DNA of 64,000 nucleotides. Source: Parabacteroides sp. 52 (lineage in GTDB: Bacteria > Bacteroidota > Bacteroidia > Bacteroidales > Tannerellaceae). The position numbers and the translations under genes were made by a program. Position 1 is the stretch's first letter. Each line of letters opens with the position of its first letter. The stretch covers positions 1 through 64,000 of the forward strand of contig NZ_QVMG01000001.1 of the NCBI RefSeq assembly GCF_010500925.1, read 5' to 3'. Under the pieces are notes generated by a model. The model saw only the letters and a list, made by a program, of their open reading frames with translations. It did no database searches and was not told the origin of the DNA. Positions 33,591-42,687 of the stretch are shown here, in pieces.

Positions 33591-35204
33591 TTAGTCGTTT
33601 TTTTTATTTGCAATAGCCGCCTTTACGAAATCAAGGAAAAGTGGATTGGGGTTTACTACAGTACTTCCATATTCCGGATGGTATTGTACCCCGACAAACC
33701 ATTTTAAGGAAGGTATTTCTACAACTTCTACCAGGTTTGTTTCCGGATTCATGCCCACACACTTCATGCCGGCTTTTTCGAAACGGTCTTTGTATTCACT
33801 ATTGAATTCGAAACGGTGACGATGACGCTCCTGTATATTCTCTTTCCCATAAGCATTATACGCTATGGAATCTTTCTGTAAAACACAGTCATACGCTCCC
33901 AGACGCATAGAACCACCCATGTTGGTTACATTTTTTTGTTCTTCCATCAGGTCGATTACTTTATGCGGGGTGTTGCGTTCCATTTCTGTGGAGTTGGCTT
34001 TCTCTAATCCCAATACATTGCGGGCATATTCGATCACCATACATTGCATACCCAAACATATACCAAAACAAGGTACATCGTTCTCACGTGCATATTTGAT
34101 CGCCGAAAATTTACCTTCGATACCGCGTTGACCAAAACCAGGAGCAATCAGTATACCATCCATGCCTTTCAACATTTCGGCAGCGTTTTTATCATTGATC
34201 TTTTCCGAATGCACCATATGCAGATCCAATTTCCGATGATTGTAGATAGCAGCCTGCATCAACGATTCGTCAATGGATTTATAAGCATCCTGTAATTCTA
34301 CATACTTACCCACCAAGGCGATCTTGACACTTTGGGTAGCTGTACTTTTCATATCCAGGAAAGCCTTCCACTGTTTCATGTCTGAAGGTTTGTCTGCTTC
34401 CATACCTACTTTGCGTAGAACAATTTCGTCCATTTTCTGACGTTGTAACACCAATGGTACTTCGTAGATGGTAGGTACATCGATTGATTGGAAGACGGAA
34501 TCCCCTGCCACATTACAGAAAAGGGCGACCTTGCGTATCAACTCCGTATTCAACTCCTGTTCCGTACGTAAGACAAGCATATCCGGTTGGATTCCCAATT
34601 CTTGCAATTGTTTGACAGAATGTTGGGTCGGTTTGGTTTTGAATTCTTTAGCTGCTGCGATATAAGGAACATATGTCAGATGCACACAGAGGCAATTCTT
34701 GCCCAGTTCCCATTTCAACTGACGCACACTCTCTATATAAGGAAGGGATTCAATATCACCGACAGTACCACCAATTTCCGTGATGACAAAGTCAAATTTA
34801 TATTTAGAACCAAGCAATTTGACATTGCGTTTGATTTCATCTGTAATATGCGGTACCACCTGAACCGTTTTTCCCAGGTAATCCCCTTTGCGTTCTTTAT
34901 CGATCACACTTTGATAAACCCGTCCGGTCGTAATATTGTTGGCTCGCGTAGTCTGCACGTTCAAGAAGCGTTCGTAGTGTCCCAGGTCAAGATCCGCTTC
35001 ATGTCCATCCACGGTCACATAACATTCTCCGTGTTCGTATGGATTTAATGTACCCGGATCCACATTGATATATGGGTCAAACTTCTGAATAGTCACTTTG
35101 TATCCTCTGGATTGTAACAGTTTGCCCAAAGAAGCGGAAACAATCCCTTTTCCCAGGGAGGAGACCACGCCACCTGTTACAAAAATGTACTTAGTATCAG
35201 TCAC
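33591..35204 (-). CDS. pyrG: CTP synthase
   Basis: This enzyme makes CTP from UTP with glutamine and ATP. The 537 residues comprise an N-terminal synthetase domain (KYIFVTGGVVSSLGKG at 5-20, DPYINVDPGTLNPYEHGE) and a class I glutamine amidotransferase domain. The latter has the nucleophile Cys in PCFGICLGMQCM and the His-Pro-Glu triad end in VQYHPEYGS. Length and motifs are complete. It is the first gene of the pyrG-yidC operon, a pairing I believe is common in Bacteroidetes. Confidence 0.98.
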   Translation of the reverse strand: MTDTKYIFVTGGVVSSLGKGIVSASLGKLLQSRGYKVTIQKFDPYINVDPGTLNPYEHGECYVTVDGHEADLDLGHYERFLNVQTTRANNITTGRVYQSVIDKERKGDYLGKTVQVVPHITDEIKRNVKLLGSKYKFDFVITEIGGTVGDIESLPYIESVRQLKWELGKNCLCVHLTYVPYIAAAKEFKTKPTQHSVKQLQELGIQPDMLVLRTEQELNTELIRKVALFCNVAGDSVFQSIDVPTIYEVPLVLQRQKMDEIVLRKVGMEADKPSDMKQWKAFLDMKSTATQSVKIALVGKYVELQDAYKSIDESLMQAAIYNHRKLDLHMVHSEKINDKNAAEMLKGMDGILIAPGFGQRGIEGKFSAIKYARENDVPCFGICLGMQCMVIEYARNVLGLEKANSTEMERNTPHKVIDLMEEQKNVTNMGGSMRLGAYDCVLQKDSIAYNAYGKENIQERHRHRFEFNSEYKDRFEKAGMKCVGMNPETNLVEVVEIPSLKWFVGVQYHPEYGSTVVNPNPLFLDFVKAAIANKKND

Positions 35205-35252
35205 GTTAGTAATATTTTAATTTCGTTATTGGCTCGTTTGCTTTAAAAAGTG

Positions 35253-35260
35253 CAAAGTTA
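35253..35260 (-). promoter_or_regulatory. pyrG-yidC promoter, -7 box
   Basis: TAACTTTG on the minus strand fits TAnnTTTG, 48 bp before the pyrG start codon. Confidence 0.55.
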
Positions 35261-35381
35261 ATTAATTTCATCCATACCACCCAATGTCCAGAGGATAAAT
35301 TCCTCTTTCGTGTGCATATTGGATACCTTAGGAAATAATTATAACTTGCGCCCCGAAATTAAGATAAAAAGGAAATTGTTT

Positions 35382-36164
35382 ATGCATTATAATAGTCCGA
35401 GAGAGATAGCCCTAAAGTTTGCGGAAGCTGGAATGAAAAAGAGTAAATTGTCTTTCACTCAATTTGCTACAATCGCTATATTGGGTGGCGCTTTTATCGC
35501 TTTCGGAGGTTTATTATCGGTAATGGTTGCCGGGGGGATGCCTGGTATAGGGACCGAAAATCCGGGATTGATAAAATGCATTGCCGGCTCTCTTTTTCCG
35601 ATAGGGCTTATCATGGTATCCGTTACCGGAGCAGACCTGTTTACAAGTGATTGCACAGCCTTTACCTTGCCTTTGTTGCAAAAGAAATTGCCTGTGATGA
35701 GTTTTCTGAAATTACTTGCCTATTCTTATATTTTCAATTTTGTTGGAGCCCAACTTGTTGCTTATCTATTTTCGTCGGGTATAGGATCCTTCTCTCAGGA
35801 TCCCTGGCAAAGTTATTTACATCATTATGCAGCGGCTAAAGTCAATCAAGACTTTTTGACTGTTTTCATCAAAGGCATCGGAGCGAACTGGCTGGTTTGC
35901 CTGGGTATGTGGATGGGATATGCCTCGAAAGATATTATCGGAAAGTGTATAGGTATATGGATTCCTGTAATGCTTTTTGTTACATTGGGTTATGAACACT
36001 CTATTGCCAATATGTTTTTCATGCCGGCTGCGATTTATTCCGGTGCAGATATCCTGTGGAGTGATTTTATCATACACAATTTGATCCCGGCAACCCTGGG
36101 TAATCTGATCGGTGGAGCTGTTTTGGTAGGCTGTGTTTATTGGTATTTATACCTAAAAGATTGA
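35382..36164 (+). CDS. focA: Formate/nitrite transporter family protein (FocA-like)
   Basis: This 260-residue inner-membrane channel/transporter of the FNT family has six helices. KSKLSFTQFATIAILGGAFI starts helix 1, AGGMPG and VTGADLFTSDC are the re-entrant and signature motifs, and NLIPATLGNLIGGAVLVG is the last helix. The N-terminus (NSPREIALKFAEAGMKKS) fits FocA better than NirC. Neighbouring pflB and pflA make formate the likely substrate. The ATG at 35382 is preferred over an in-frame ATG at 35310, whose extra residues are not family-like. Confidence 0.9.
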   Translation: MHYNSPREIALKFAEAGMKKSKLSFTQFATIAILGGAFIAFGGLLSVMVAGGMPGIGTENPGLIKCIAGSLFPIGLIMVSVTGADLFTSDCTAFTLPLLQKKLPVMSFLKLLAYSYIFNFVGAQLVAYLFSSGIGSFSQDPWQSYLHHYAAAKVNQDFLTVFIKGIGANWLVCLGMWMGYASKDIIGKCIGIWIPVMLFVTLGYEHSIANMFFMPAAIYSGADILWSDFIIHNLIPATLGNLIGGAVLVGCVYWYLYLKD

Positions 36165-36177
36165 ATTTTCTCCTCCC

Positions 36178-36226
36178 ATACCTATATGTAGTTATTTGAC
36201 TGTTTTTCAGTCCCCATATATAGGGA
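36178..36226 (+). promoter_or_regulatory. Two operator-like near-palindromes and a small hairpin upstream of pflB
   Basis: ATACCTATATGTAGTTAT (36178-36195) and TCCCCATATATAGGGA (36211-36226) each resemble the palindrome upstream of eno; each agrees with it at 13 of 18 aligned positions (the second after reverse complement). Between them GACTG-T5-CAGTC (36198-36212) can form a small hairpin that may end the focA transcript. The regulator is unknown. Confidence 0.35.
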
Positions 36227-36286
36227 TTTTATCTGTTGATAGATAAAGCCTATTCTTTTATTGTTTTTTCTCCAAAAACAAAGCCC

Positions 36287-36294
36287 TATCTTTG
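36287..36294 (+). promoter_or_regulatory. pflB promoter, -7 box
   Basis: TATCTTTG fits TAnnTTTG, 35 bp before the start codon. A TTG at 36261-36263 is the nearest -33 candidate, with slightly long spacing. Confidence 0.55.
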
Positions 36295-36329
36295 CAGTGT
36301 GTTTAGTATTTTTTTAGAAGAATAATATT

Positions 36330-38567
36330 ATGAATAAAAAAGAGAGTTGGAAAGGCTTCGAAGGTGAAGTGTGGAAAAGAGAGATTAATGTAAGAGATTT
36401 TATACAACGTAATTATACGCCTTATATCGGTGATGACTCCTTCTTGGAAGGACCTACAGAGAAGACAAACAAGATCTGGGAAAAGTTAACCGGAATGTTT
36501 GAAGTAGAAAGAGAGAAAGGAGTCTATGATGCAGAACCCAAACTACCCCAAGGAATAGACACTTACGGTCCCGGATATATTGACAAAGAGAACGAGGTCA
36601 TTGTCGGTGTGCAGACAGATGCCCCTTTGAAAAGAGGTATATTCCCTAAAGGAGGGGTGCGTATGGTGGAAAATGCCCTGAACGCTTATGGTTATCAACT
36701 GGATCCGGCAACCAAAGAAATATTTACCAAGTACAGAAAAACACACAATGAGGGTGTTTTTTCTGTTTATACAGATGAGATGATGGCTGTTCGTAAATCG
36801 GGAATTATCACCGGTTTACCCGATGCTTATGGGCGTGGACGGATTATCGGAGACTACCGCCGGGTGCCTTTATACGGAACAAAGGCGCTGTTGGAAGAGA
36901 AAAAGAAAAGCATGGAGCGTCTCGATATCCAGGAAATAACGGAGGTGATTATTCAGCAACGCGAAGAGATCGCCGATCAGATCAATGCATTAAAGGCATT
37001 CGAAAAGATGTGCTCCAGCTATGGCTTTGACGTAAGCCAGCCGGCAACGACAGCCAAAGAAGCCGTGCAATTTCTTTATTTTGCCTATTTGGCTGCCGTA
37101 AAGGATCAGGATGGGGCTGCCATGTCATTGGGCCGTACGGCTACTTTCCTCGACATATATATAGAAAGAGATTTAAAAGCGGGTATCCTGACAGAAAAAG
37201 AAGCGCAGGAATTGATCGATCAGTTTATCATCAAACTTCGTATCGTTCGCTTCCTTCGTACTCCGGACTATAACGATTTATTCTCCGGTGACCCGGTTTG
37301 GGTAACAGAAGCTTTAGGAGGACAAGGGGTAGACGGTCGCTCTTTGGTGACAAAGACATCCTATCGTTACCTGCATACACTCACGAACTTAGGTCCGGCT
37401 CCGGAACCTAATCTTACGGTTTTGTGGTTCAATAATGCTCCGGAAAACTGGAAACGTTATTGTGCCAAAGTATCTATAGAGACATCTGCCCTTCAGTATG
37501 AAAACGACGACTTGATGCGTCCTGATTATGGAGACGACTATGGTATTGCCTGTTGTGTCTCTCCGATGGTTATCGGAAAGCAGATGCAATTGTTCGGTGC
37601 CCGTGCGAATCTGGCAAAATGTCTGTTGTACGCAATCAACGGGGGACGGGATGAAAAAAGCGGTGTGCAGGTTTCTCCCATTTACGAACCGGTACGCAGC
37701 GAATACCTGGATTACGAAGAGGTAATGGTTAAATTTGAAAATATGATGCGCTGGCTGGCCAAAGTATATGTGAATGCCTTGAAAGTGATTCATTATATGC
37801 ATGACAAATACGCTTATGAAGCCTTTGAAATGGCATTACATGATGCCAATGTGGAGCGTATCCGTGCCACCGGTATTGCCGGTCTTTCTATTGTTGCCGA
37901 CTCCTTGGCCGCTATCCGGGATGCCAAAGTGAAAGTAATTCGGGATGAAAGAGGACTGGCTGTCGATTTTGAACGGGAAGGGGAGTATGTACCTTTTGGT
38001 AACAACGACGACCGGACAGACGAAATAGCGATAGAGATCACGGAGAAATTTATGGATTACCTGCGTCAACACCAGACCTACCGGAATGCCGTTCCGACAC
38101 AATCCATCCTTACCATTACCTCGAATGTGGTATATGGTAAAAAGACGGGAGCAACACCTGACGGACGTCCTGCCGGAACTCCTTTTGCTCCGGGAGCAAA
38201 CCCAATGAACGGACGGGATACCAAAGGAGCTATTGCTGCCTTGGCTTCGGTGGCCAAACTGCCTTTCCAACATGCACATGACGGAATCTCTTATACGTTT
38301 GGCATATCTCCAGCTACTTTAGGTAAAGATATACCCACCCGTATAGACAACCTGGTAGGTTTGTTGGATGGATACTTTACCCCGGATGGCGGACAGCATC
38401 TGAATGTAAATGTCTTTGACAAAGAATTATTAATCGATGCGATGAATCATCCGGAGAAATATCCGCAATTGACCATCCGTGTATCCGGTTATGCAGTGAA
38501 CTTTGTCAAACTGACAAAAGAGCAACAACTGGATGTGATATCAAGAACGATCAATCATTCCCTTTGA
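36330..38567 (+). CDS. pflB: Pyruvate formate-lyase
   Basis: This glycyl-radical enzyme converts pyruvate and CoA to acetyl-CoA and formate in anaerobic fermentation. The 745 residues include the catalytic pair Cys408-Cys409 (GIACCVSPM) and the radical glycine Gly720 (RVSGYAV) near the C-terminus. [20 protein letters not shown] and [10 protein letters not shown] are standard conserved stretches. Length and motifs fit true PFL rather than a dehydratase-type relative. FocA upstream and the activase downstream form the formate module. A hairpin separates it from pflA, so the activase may be made at a lower level. Confidence 0.98.
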   Translation: MNKKESWKGFEGEVWKREINVRDFIQRNYTPYIGDDSFLEGPTEKTNKIWEKLTGMFEVEREKGVYDAEPKLPQGIDTYGPGYIDKENEVIVGVQTDAPLKRGIFPKGGVRMVENALNAYGYQLDPATKEIFTKYRKTHNEGVFSVYTDEMMAVRKSGIITGLPDAYGRGRIIGDYRRVPLYGTKALLEEKKKSMERLDIQEITEVIIQQREEIADQINALKAFEKMCSSYGFDVSQPATTAKEAVQFLYFAYLAAVKDQDGAAMSLGRTATFLDIYIERDLKAGILTEKEAQELIDQFIIKLRIVRFLRTPDYNDLFSGDPVWVTEALGGQGVDGRSLVTKTSYRYLHTLTNLGPAPEPNLTVLWFNNAPENWKRYCAKVSIETSALQYENDDLMRPDYGDDYGIACCVSPMVIGKQMQLFGARANLAKCLLYAINGGRDEKSGVQVSPIYEPVRSEYLDYEEVMVKFENMMRWLAKVYVNALKVIHYMHDKYAYEAFEMALHDANVERIRATGIAGLSIVADSLAAIRDAKVKVIRDERGLAVDFEREGEYVPFGNNDDRTDEIAIEITEKFMDYLRQHQTYRNAVPTQSILTITSNVVYGKKTGATPDGRPAGTPFAPGANPMNGRDTKGAIAALASVAKLPFQHAHDGISYTFGISPATLGKDIPTRIDNLVGLLDGYFTPDGGQHLNVNVFDKELLIDAMNHPEKYPQLTIRVSGYAVNFVKLTKEQQLDVISRTINHSL

Positions 38568-38599
38568 TCTTTAGATAGAAATTATTTTTGTTATGTAAA

Positions 38600-38640
38600 G
38601 CAGGCAGTAAACATATGGGTACTGCCTGCTGTTTTCTTTA
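38600..38640 (+). terminator. Hairpin between pflB and pflA (terminator or attenuator)
   Basis: GCAGGCAGTA and TACTGCCTGC form a perfect 10-bp stem with a 10-nt loop, followed by TGTTTTCTTT. It lies 33 bp after the pflB stop and 26 bp before the pflA start, so it probably allows partial read-through. Confidence 0.75.
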
Positions 38641-38665
38641 CAAAAACACATATAGACATACCCTT

Positions 38666-39397
38666 ATGCATACAATCAAAGGCAACATACATTCTCTGGA
38701 GAGTTTTGGAACAGTAGATGGTCCTGGCATACGTTTTGTCGTTTTCTTGCAAGGCTGCCCCCTGCGTTGCCTGTATTGCCATAATCCGGATACATGGGAA
38801 GTGAATACACCTGGCAAATACCTTATGACAGCTTCCGAATTAATGACAGAAGTATTGAAGTATAAGAATTATATAAAAAAAGGGGGAGTTACCCTGACAG
38901 GAGGAGAGCCTTTGGTGCAGGCCGCATTTGTCAAGGATTTTTTTGCCCTTTGCCAAAACGAAGGCATCCATACGGCATTGGACACCTCCGGTTATATATA
39001 TAATGAGAAAGTCAAAGAAGTTTTGTCGTATACAGATTTAGTCTTATTGGACATAAAAGCAATCGATCCGGATCTGCATCAGAGCGTAACAGGAGTAAAG
39101 ATAAATAACACCTTGAAATTTCTGGATTACCTGGAGGAACAACATATTGACACCTGGATCCGGCACGTAATTGTTCCCGGCCTGACCGACAAAGAGCAAG
39201 ACCTGGAAAGACTGGCAGAATACCTGACGCATTATACGGTTATAAAAAAAATAGAACTTCTGCCTTACCATGTAATGGGAATACATAAATATGAACAAAT
39301 GAATCTCTCATACAAATTGGAGGGGGTAGAGCCCCTTTCTGTCCACTCGTTGGCAAAAGCGAAACAGCTATTCGAGAAATATCATCTTCCTTTATAA
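38666..39397 (+). CDS. pflA: Pyruvate formate-lyase activating enzyme
   Basis: This radical-SAM enzyme generates the glycyl radical on PflB. The 243 residues carry the cluster motif Cys31-x3-Cys35-x2-Cys38 (GCPLRCLYCHNPDTW), the GTVDGPGIRF entry sequence (15-24) and GGVTLTGGEPLVQ for SAM binding. WIRHVIVPGLTD and LLPYHVMG are standard for PflA. The ATG at 38666 gives the family N-terminus (MHTIKGNIHSLESFG); an in-frame ATG 78 bp upstream lies before the pflB hairpin. No ferredoxin-like double-cluster insertion is present. Confidence 0.96.
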   Translation: MHTIKGNIHSLESFGTVDGPGIRFVVFLQGCPLRCLYCHNPDTWEVNTPGKYLMTASELMTEVLKYKNYIKKGGVTLTGGEPLVQAAFVKDFFALCQNEGIHTALDTSGYIYNEKVKEVLSYTDLVLLDIKAIDPDLHQSVTGVKINNTLKFLDYLEEQHIDTWIRHVIVPGLTDKEQDLERLAEYLTHYTVIKKIELLPYHVMGIHKYEQMNLSYKLEGVEPLSVHSLAKAKQLFEKYHLPL

Positions 39398-39474
39398 CCT
39401 TTCTGTTTTTCACCCTCTTTTTTCGAAAAAGAAACAAATGTCATTATTCCTTGTTATGGATAAAGAATAATGTC
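39398..39474. other. Gap between pflA and the riboswitch promoter
   Basis: This is the first part of a 350-bp gene-free stretch. It carries a TTG (39451-39453) 21 bp before the -7 box; no other feature is seen. Confidence 0.5.
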
Positions 39475-39482
39475 TACCTTTG
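39475..39482 (+). promoter_or_regulatory. Promoter of the riboswitch-controlled transporter, -7 box
   Basis: TACCTTTG fits TAnnTTTG with a TTG 21 bp upstream (39451-39453), the best-spaced promoter in the window. Transcription would begin right at the riboswitch. Confidence 0.65.
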
Positions 39483-39488
39483 CGCCCG

Positions 39489-39680
39489 AATTGGTTCCGG
39501 CCTGTCTTTTCGGATAGGCGGATTAAAAGGGAATTAGGTGAAAATCCTGGACAGTCCCGCTGCTGTGAAGCTCTAATAAGCCTTGAAACAACACTTTTGC
39601 CACTGTTCCGGATAATGGGACGGGAAGGCTTTCAGGGAAGAGTCAGTCAGAAGACCTGCCATTCGTGTCAAAAGGCTGTT
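39489..39680 (+). ncRNA. Cobalamin (B12) riboswitch
   Basis: The characteristic order of conserved blocks is present. AAAAGGGAATTAGGTGAAAA (39534-39553) is followed by ATCCTGGACAGTCCCGCTGC and TGTGA, then a peripheral helix region, then GGGACGGGAAGG, and the B12 box AGTCAGAAGACCTGCC at 39645-39660. No U-rich terminator hairpin is evident between the box and the start codon at 39748, which points to translational control as is usual in Bacteroidetes. A short open frame running through it (39480-39695) is not a gene. Confidence 0.95.
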
Positions 39681-39747
39681 GTTCTCGTGGGTTAGAGTAG
39701 CAGTGTCGTCATGATTATTGTATATAAGTAAAAATAGGTATTCGAAA

Positions 39748-41427
39748 ATGGAATGGATTAATGATTTGTTGTGGGGGCATGGAATAGCTCACTCTATTCT
39801 TCTCCTTGCGGTGGTGATTGCTTTAGGTATTCAGTTAGGGAAAATCAAGATCTTTGGTATTTCTTTAGGTGTTACATTGGTGCTTTTCGTAGGCATATTC
39901 CTGGGGCATTTTGGGTTCTCGATAGATGCAGAAGTACTTCATTTTATCAAAGAATTTGGTTTGATACTTTTTGTCTTCTCTGTTGGGATGCAGGTAGGAC
40001 CCGGTTTCTTTTCTTCTTTTAAACAAGGAGGTATTACATTGAATTTATTGGCCTGTGGCATTGTTCTTTTGGGGGCTGTCACGACATTGGTTATACATTA
40101 TATAACGGGTACGCCTATGGCGACGATGGTCGGTGTGATGTCCGGAGCGGTCACCAATACCCCCGGACTGGGAGCGGCTCAACAAGCCTTTACCGATTTG
40201 TTTGGTCATACGGATGATACGATCGCATTGGGATATGCTGTTGCTTATCCGTTGGGGGTAGTAGGTATCATACTCTCTATGTTACTCGTTCGTTATATCT
40301 TCCGCGTGAACTTGCAAAAAGAGACCGAACGAATCTGCCAGGAAGAAAACAAACAGATACAGGGAGCTACAGCCATCTCTTTGGTCGTAAAGAACCCAGC
40401 TATTTTTAACAAAAATATCATCCAACTTTCAGAGTTATTGAAACACCGGGAGTTTGTAATTTCCCGTATCATGCATCATGATACGCATAAGGTGAGTATT
40501 GCTTCCGGAGCAACGGTTTTGCAGGAGGATGATAAGATTTTTGTGATCACGACCGAAAAAGATGCCGAGACGATTAAGACCTTTGTCGGACAAGAAGTGG
40601 GCATGGATCGGAAACAATGGATTCCGGCAGAAAGTAAGCTCATCAGCCGGCGCATCCTGGTCACAAAGCCGGAATTGAATGGAAAACGATTGGGAGAATT
40701 GCAATTACGTAATTTACATGGAGTGAATATCACGCGTATCAATCGTTCCGGCGTGGATCTGGTGGCTATGCGTGGATTAAACCTGCAGATAGGCGACAAA
40801 CTGACTGTTGTCGGTAGTGAGCCTGCTATTGCTAAGGTGGAAGAGATTTTAGGTAATTCGATGAAACGTTTGAATGAACCCAACCTGATCACTATTTTTA
40901 TTGGTATTGCTTTGGGGGTATTCTTAGGAAGTATACCGATTATGTTCCCGGGTATTCCCCAACCGGTAAAATTGGGATTAGCCGGTGGACCGTTGATCGT
41001 AGCTATCCTGATCAGCCGTTTCGGTTATAAATACAAACTGATCACGTATACGACACAAAGTGCGAACCTGATGTTGCGCGAAGTCGGCATTGCCCTGTTC
41101 CTGGCTTGTGTGGGAATTGGAGCCGGTGGCGGTTTTGTGGATACCATTGTCAATAAAGGCGGTTTTACCTGGATAGGATATGGTTTTGCCATCACAACGA
41201 TTCCTTTGTTACTTATCGGTTTTGTCGGACGTTATTTCTTTAAACTCAACTATTTTTCCTTGATGGGACTTATGGCAGGAAGCATGACAGATCCCCCAGC
41301 ATTGGCTTATTCCAATACGACTGCCGGAAACGATGCCCCGGCGGTAAGTTATGCTACCGTTTATCCGATAACGATGTTTTTGCGGGTATTGGTGGCACAG
41401 GTATTGATTCTCTTTTTCTATGCCTGA
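39748..41427 (+). CDS. AspT/YidE-family membrane transporter under cobalamin riboswitch control
   Basis: This 559-residue inner-membrane protein has about five helices on each side of two cytoplasmic TrkA-C (RCK-C) domains (about 205-375; [20 protein letters not shown] in the first, [20 protein letters not shown] in the second). Repeated membrane motifs [20 protein letters not shown] and [18 protein letters not shown] are the family's re-entrant signatures. The family includes the aspartate:alanine exchanger AspT, a succinate exporter in corynebacteria and uncharacterised YidE/YbjL. Substrate is unknown; the riboswitch means it is repressed when B12 is plentiful. The in-frame ATG at 39718 is rejected because 39748 gives the usual N-terminus [10 protein letters not shown]. 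Confidence 0.88.
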   Translation: MEWINDLLWGHGIAHSILLLAVVIALGIQLGKIKIFGISLGVTLVLFVGIFLGHFGFSIDAEVLHFIKEFGLILFVFSVGMQVGPGFFSSFKQGGITLNLLACGIVLLGAVTTLVIHYITGTPMATMVGVMSGAVTNTPGLGAAQQAFTDLFGHTDDTIALGYAVAYPLGVVGIILSMLLVRYIFRVNLQKETERICQEENKQIQGATAISLVVKNPAIFNKNIIQLSELLKHREFVISRIMHHDTHKVSIASGATVLQEDDKIFVITTEKDAETIKTFVGQEVGMDRKQWIPAESKLISRRILVTKPELNGKRLGELQLRNLHGVNITRINRSGVDLVAMRGLNLQIGDKLTVVGSEPAIAKVEEILGNSMKRLNEPNLITIFIGIALGVFLGSIPIMFPGIPQPVKLGLAGGPLIVAILISRFGYKYKLITYTTQSANLMLREVGIALFLACVGIGAGGGFVDTIVNKGGFTWIGYGFAITTIPLLLIGFVGRYFFKLNYFSLMGLMAGSMTDPPALAYSNTTAGNDAPAVSYATVYPITMFLRVLVAQVLILFFYA

Positions 41428-41439
41428 CAGTGACCGCTC

Positions 41440-42048
41440 TTAGGCAAAGAGGATACTGACACCTATCCCTATATAAATCAAAGCGGCACCTATATTTACC
41501 CATACGGCCGTACGGGGATTTTGCATAAGGCCTCCGGCCAGTTTAGAGGCCAACATGGCCACCAGGGTAAAGAGGATAAAAGCTTGTAAGATAAACAGAG
41601 AACCCAGTATACAGATTTGTATGGCTGGGTTTTCTGCGTTTATATCTATAAACTGAGGCAGGAAAGCCAGAAAAAACAAGATCACCTTGGGGTTCAGTAA
41701 ATTCATAAGAATTCCTTTGTAATACAATTTCTTCATTCCCCGTTTCTTACCCTCTGCCTGAAAAGAAGACTGCCGACGGTTCAGGAAGGCTTTTATCCCC
41801 AGATAGAAAAGATAGGCCGCACCAGCTATTTTCAACACAGAAAAAGCCGTAGGCGATTCTTTCAACAACACAGAAACACCCAAACTGATGGCGGCTATAT
41901 GAAAGAGTAAACCGGTACATAATCCCAAAGCAAATAGAATGCCGGCCTTTTTCCCTTGCACAATACTTTGTGTGATAACAAACAATATATCCGGACCCGG
42001 TATCAGAGTCACTAATAGAGCAGCACTAAGAAATCCCCCAATATTCAT
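41440..42048 (-). CDS. LysE/RhtB-family amino-acid exporter
   Basis: This 202-residue inner-membrane protein with about six helices starts MNIGGFLSAALLVTLIPGPD, with the LysE/RhtB signature PGPD at 17-20. LLNPKVILFFLAFLPQF in the middle is the second family motif. Members export amino acids such as homoserine, threonine, lysine or leucine; the substrate here is unknown. The in-frame ATG 75 bp upstream (42123) would extend the protein into repeat array C with charged residues and is rejected. The gene converges on the transporter gene with 12 bp between the stops. Confidence 0.9.
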   Translation of the reverse strand: MNIGGFLSAALLVTLIPGPDILFVITQSIVQGKKAGILFALGLCTGLLFHIAAISLGVSVLLKESPTAFSVLKIAGAAYLFYLGIKAFLNRRQSSFQAEGKKRGMKKLYYKGILMNLLNPKVILFFLAFLPQFIDINAENPAIQICILGSLFILQAFILFTLVAMLASKLAGGLMQNPRTAVWVNIGAALIYIGIGVSILFA

Positions 42049-42112
42049 ACGTTTTATTTCTTTATAAAATACAAATTTATCTCTTTTTTGCGAGTTTGCA
42101 ATTACCATTATT

Positions 42113-42204
42113 CTACTGCCCATAGCTATCGTCAGTAGTAACGATAGCTATCATCAGTAGTAACGATAGTTATCATCAGTACTGACGATAGCTATCAACA
42201 GTAG
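42113..42204. repeat. Array C: four 22-bp hairpin units (divergent subfamily)
   Basis: The core TAGCTATC or TAGTTATC recurs at 42123, 42145, 42167 and 42189, an exact 22-bp period, and the core GATAGCTATC is itself a perfect palindrome. Outer arms CTACTG/CAGTAG frame the array. The unit AACGATAGCTATCATC agrees with the array A/B unit GCCGATATATATCAGC at 11 of 16 positions, so this is a drifted member of the same family. It lies upstream of lysE. Confidence 0.85.
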
Positions 42205-42252
42205 AATTGTCTCTGAATTTGAAAAAAAGTATCTGTTTATCTTTAAACAAAC

Positions 42253-42286
42253 AAAGGCTGTCCGGGTATATTCCCAGGCAGCCTTT
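42253..42286 (-). terminator. Terminator after the 68-residue membrane protein gene
   Basis: AAAGGCTG and CAGCCTTT pair around an inner GGG/CCC stem, about 40 bp beyond the stop codon on the minus strand. Confidence 0.7.
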
Positions 42287-42326
42287 ATATATATAAAAGG
42301 ATCTTTATTATCCGTAAATCCGTCTA

Positions 42327-42533
42327 TTATTCTCCAATCGTTGTTTCTTCCGAATTGCTGGAGGCACTTAGTCCTTTCATAATACCATACAAACCGATAC
42401 ATAATGTAACCATAACGATGGTTAGTTTCAGGTAATCGTTTGGGATAATAGAAGTACATGCCAGGATACAGCCGGCGATTGTTAATAGAACATATAGGTA
42501 TATGCGGGTTTTTCCGCTTGTTTTTTTAGACAT
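42327..42533 (-). CDS. Small two-helix membrane protein, function unknown
   Basis: This 68-residue protein has two predicted transmembrane helices (YLYVLLTIAGCILACTSII at about 12-30, and LTIVMVTLCIGLYGIMKGL at about 37-55), a basic N-terminus (MSKKTSGKTR) and a short acidic tail. I do not recognise the family. The gene is framed by a good terminator downstream, which supports it being real. It may be in the same unit as the 133-residue gene upstream, but a hairpin stands between them. Confidence 0.6.
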   Translation of the reverse strand: MSKKTSGKTRIYLYVLLTIAGCILACTSIIPNDYLKLTIVMVTLCIGLYGIMKGLSASSNSEETTIGE

Positions 42534-42564
42534 TTTGTAATCGTTTTAAATAAGTAAATAATCA

Positions 42565-42591
42565 GGCTTTGCTATCTCTGCAGCAAAAGCC
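42565..42591 (-). terminator. Hairpin between the two small minus-strand genes
   Basis: GGCTTTGCT and AGCAAAAGCC pair with one bulged base. On the minus strand no long U-run follows, so termination is uncertain. Confidence 0.35.
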
Positions 42592-42687
42592 GGTAATAAA
42601 TAAATCTTGTACCAATGGGTACATAGGGGAATGCATCTGCAAACAATCGTTTCCAAACACAATCTATCTTAATTACTTATTTTTTAA

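Noticed and set aside
39480..39695. Open frame of 71 codons before the transporter gene
   Set aside because: It lies on the cobalamin riboswitch; the conserved RNA blocks explain the sequence.
42049..42123. Longer N-terminus for the LysE-type exporter
   Set aside because: It would run into repeat array C and place 25 mostly charged residues before the first membrane helix.
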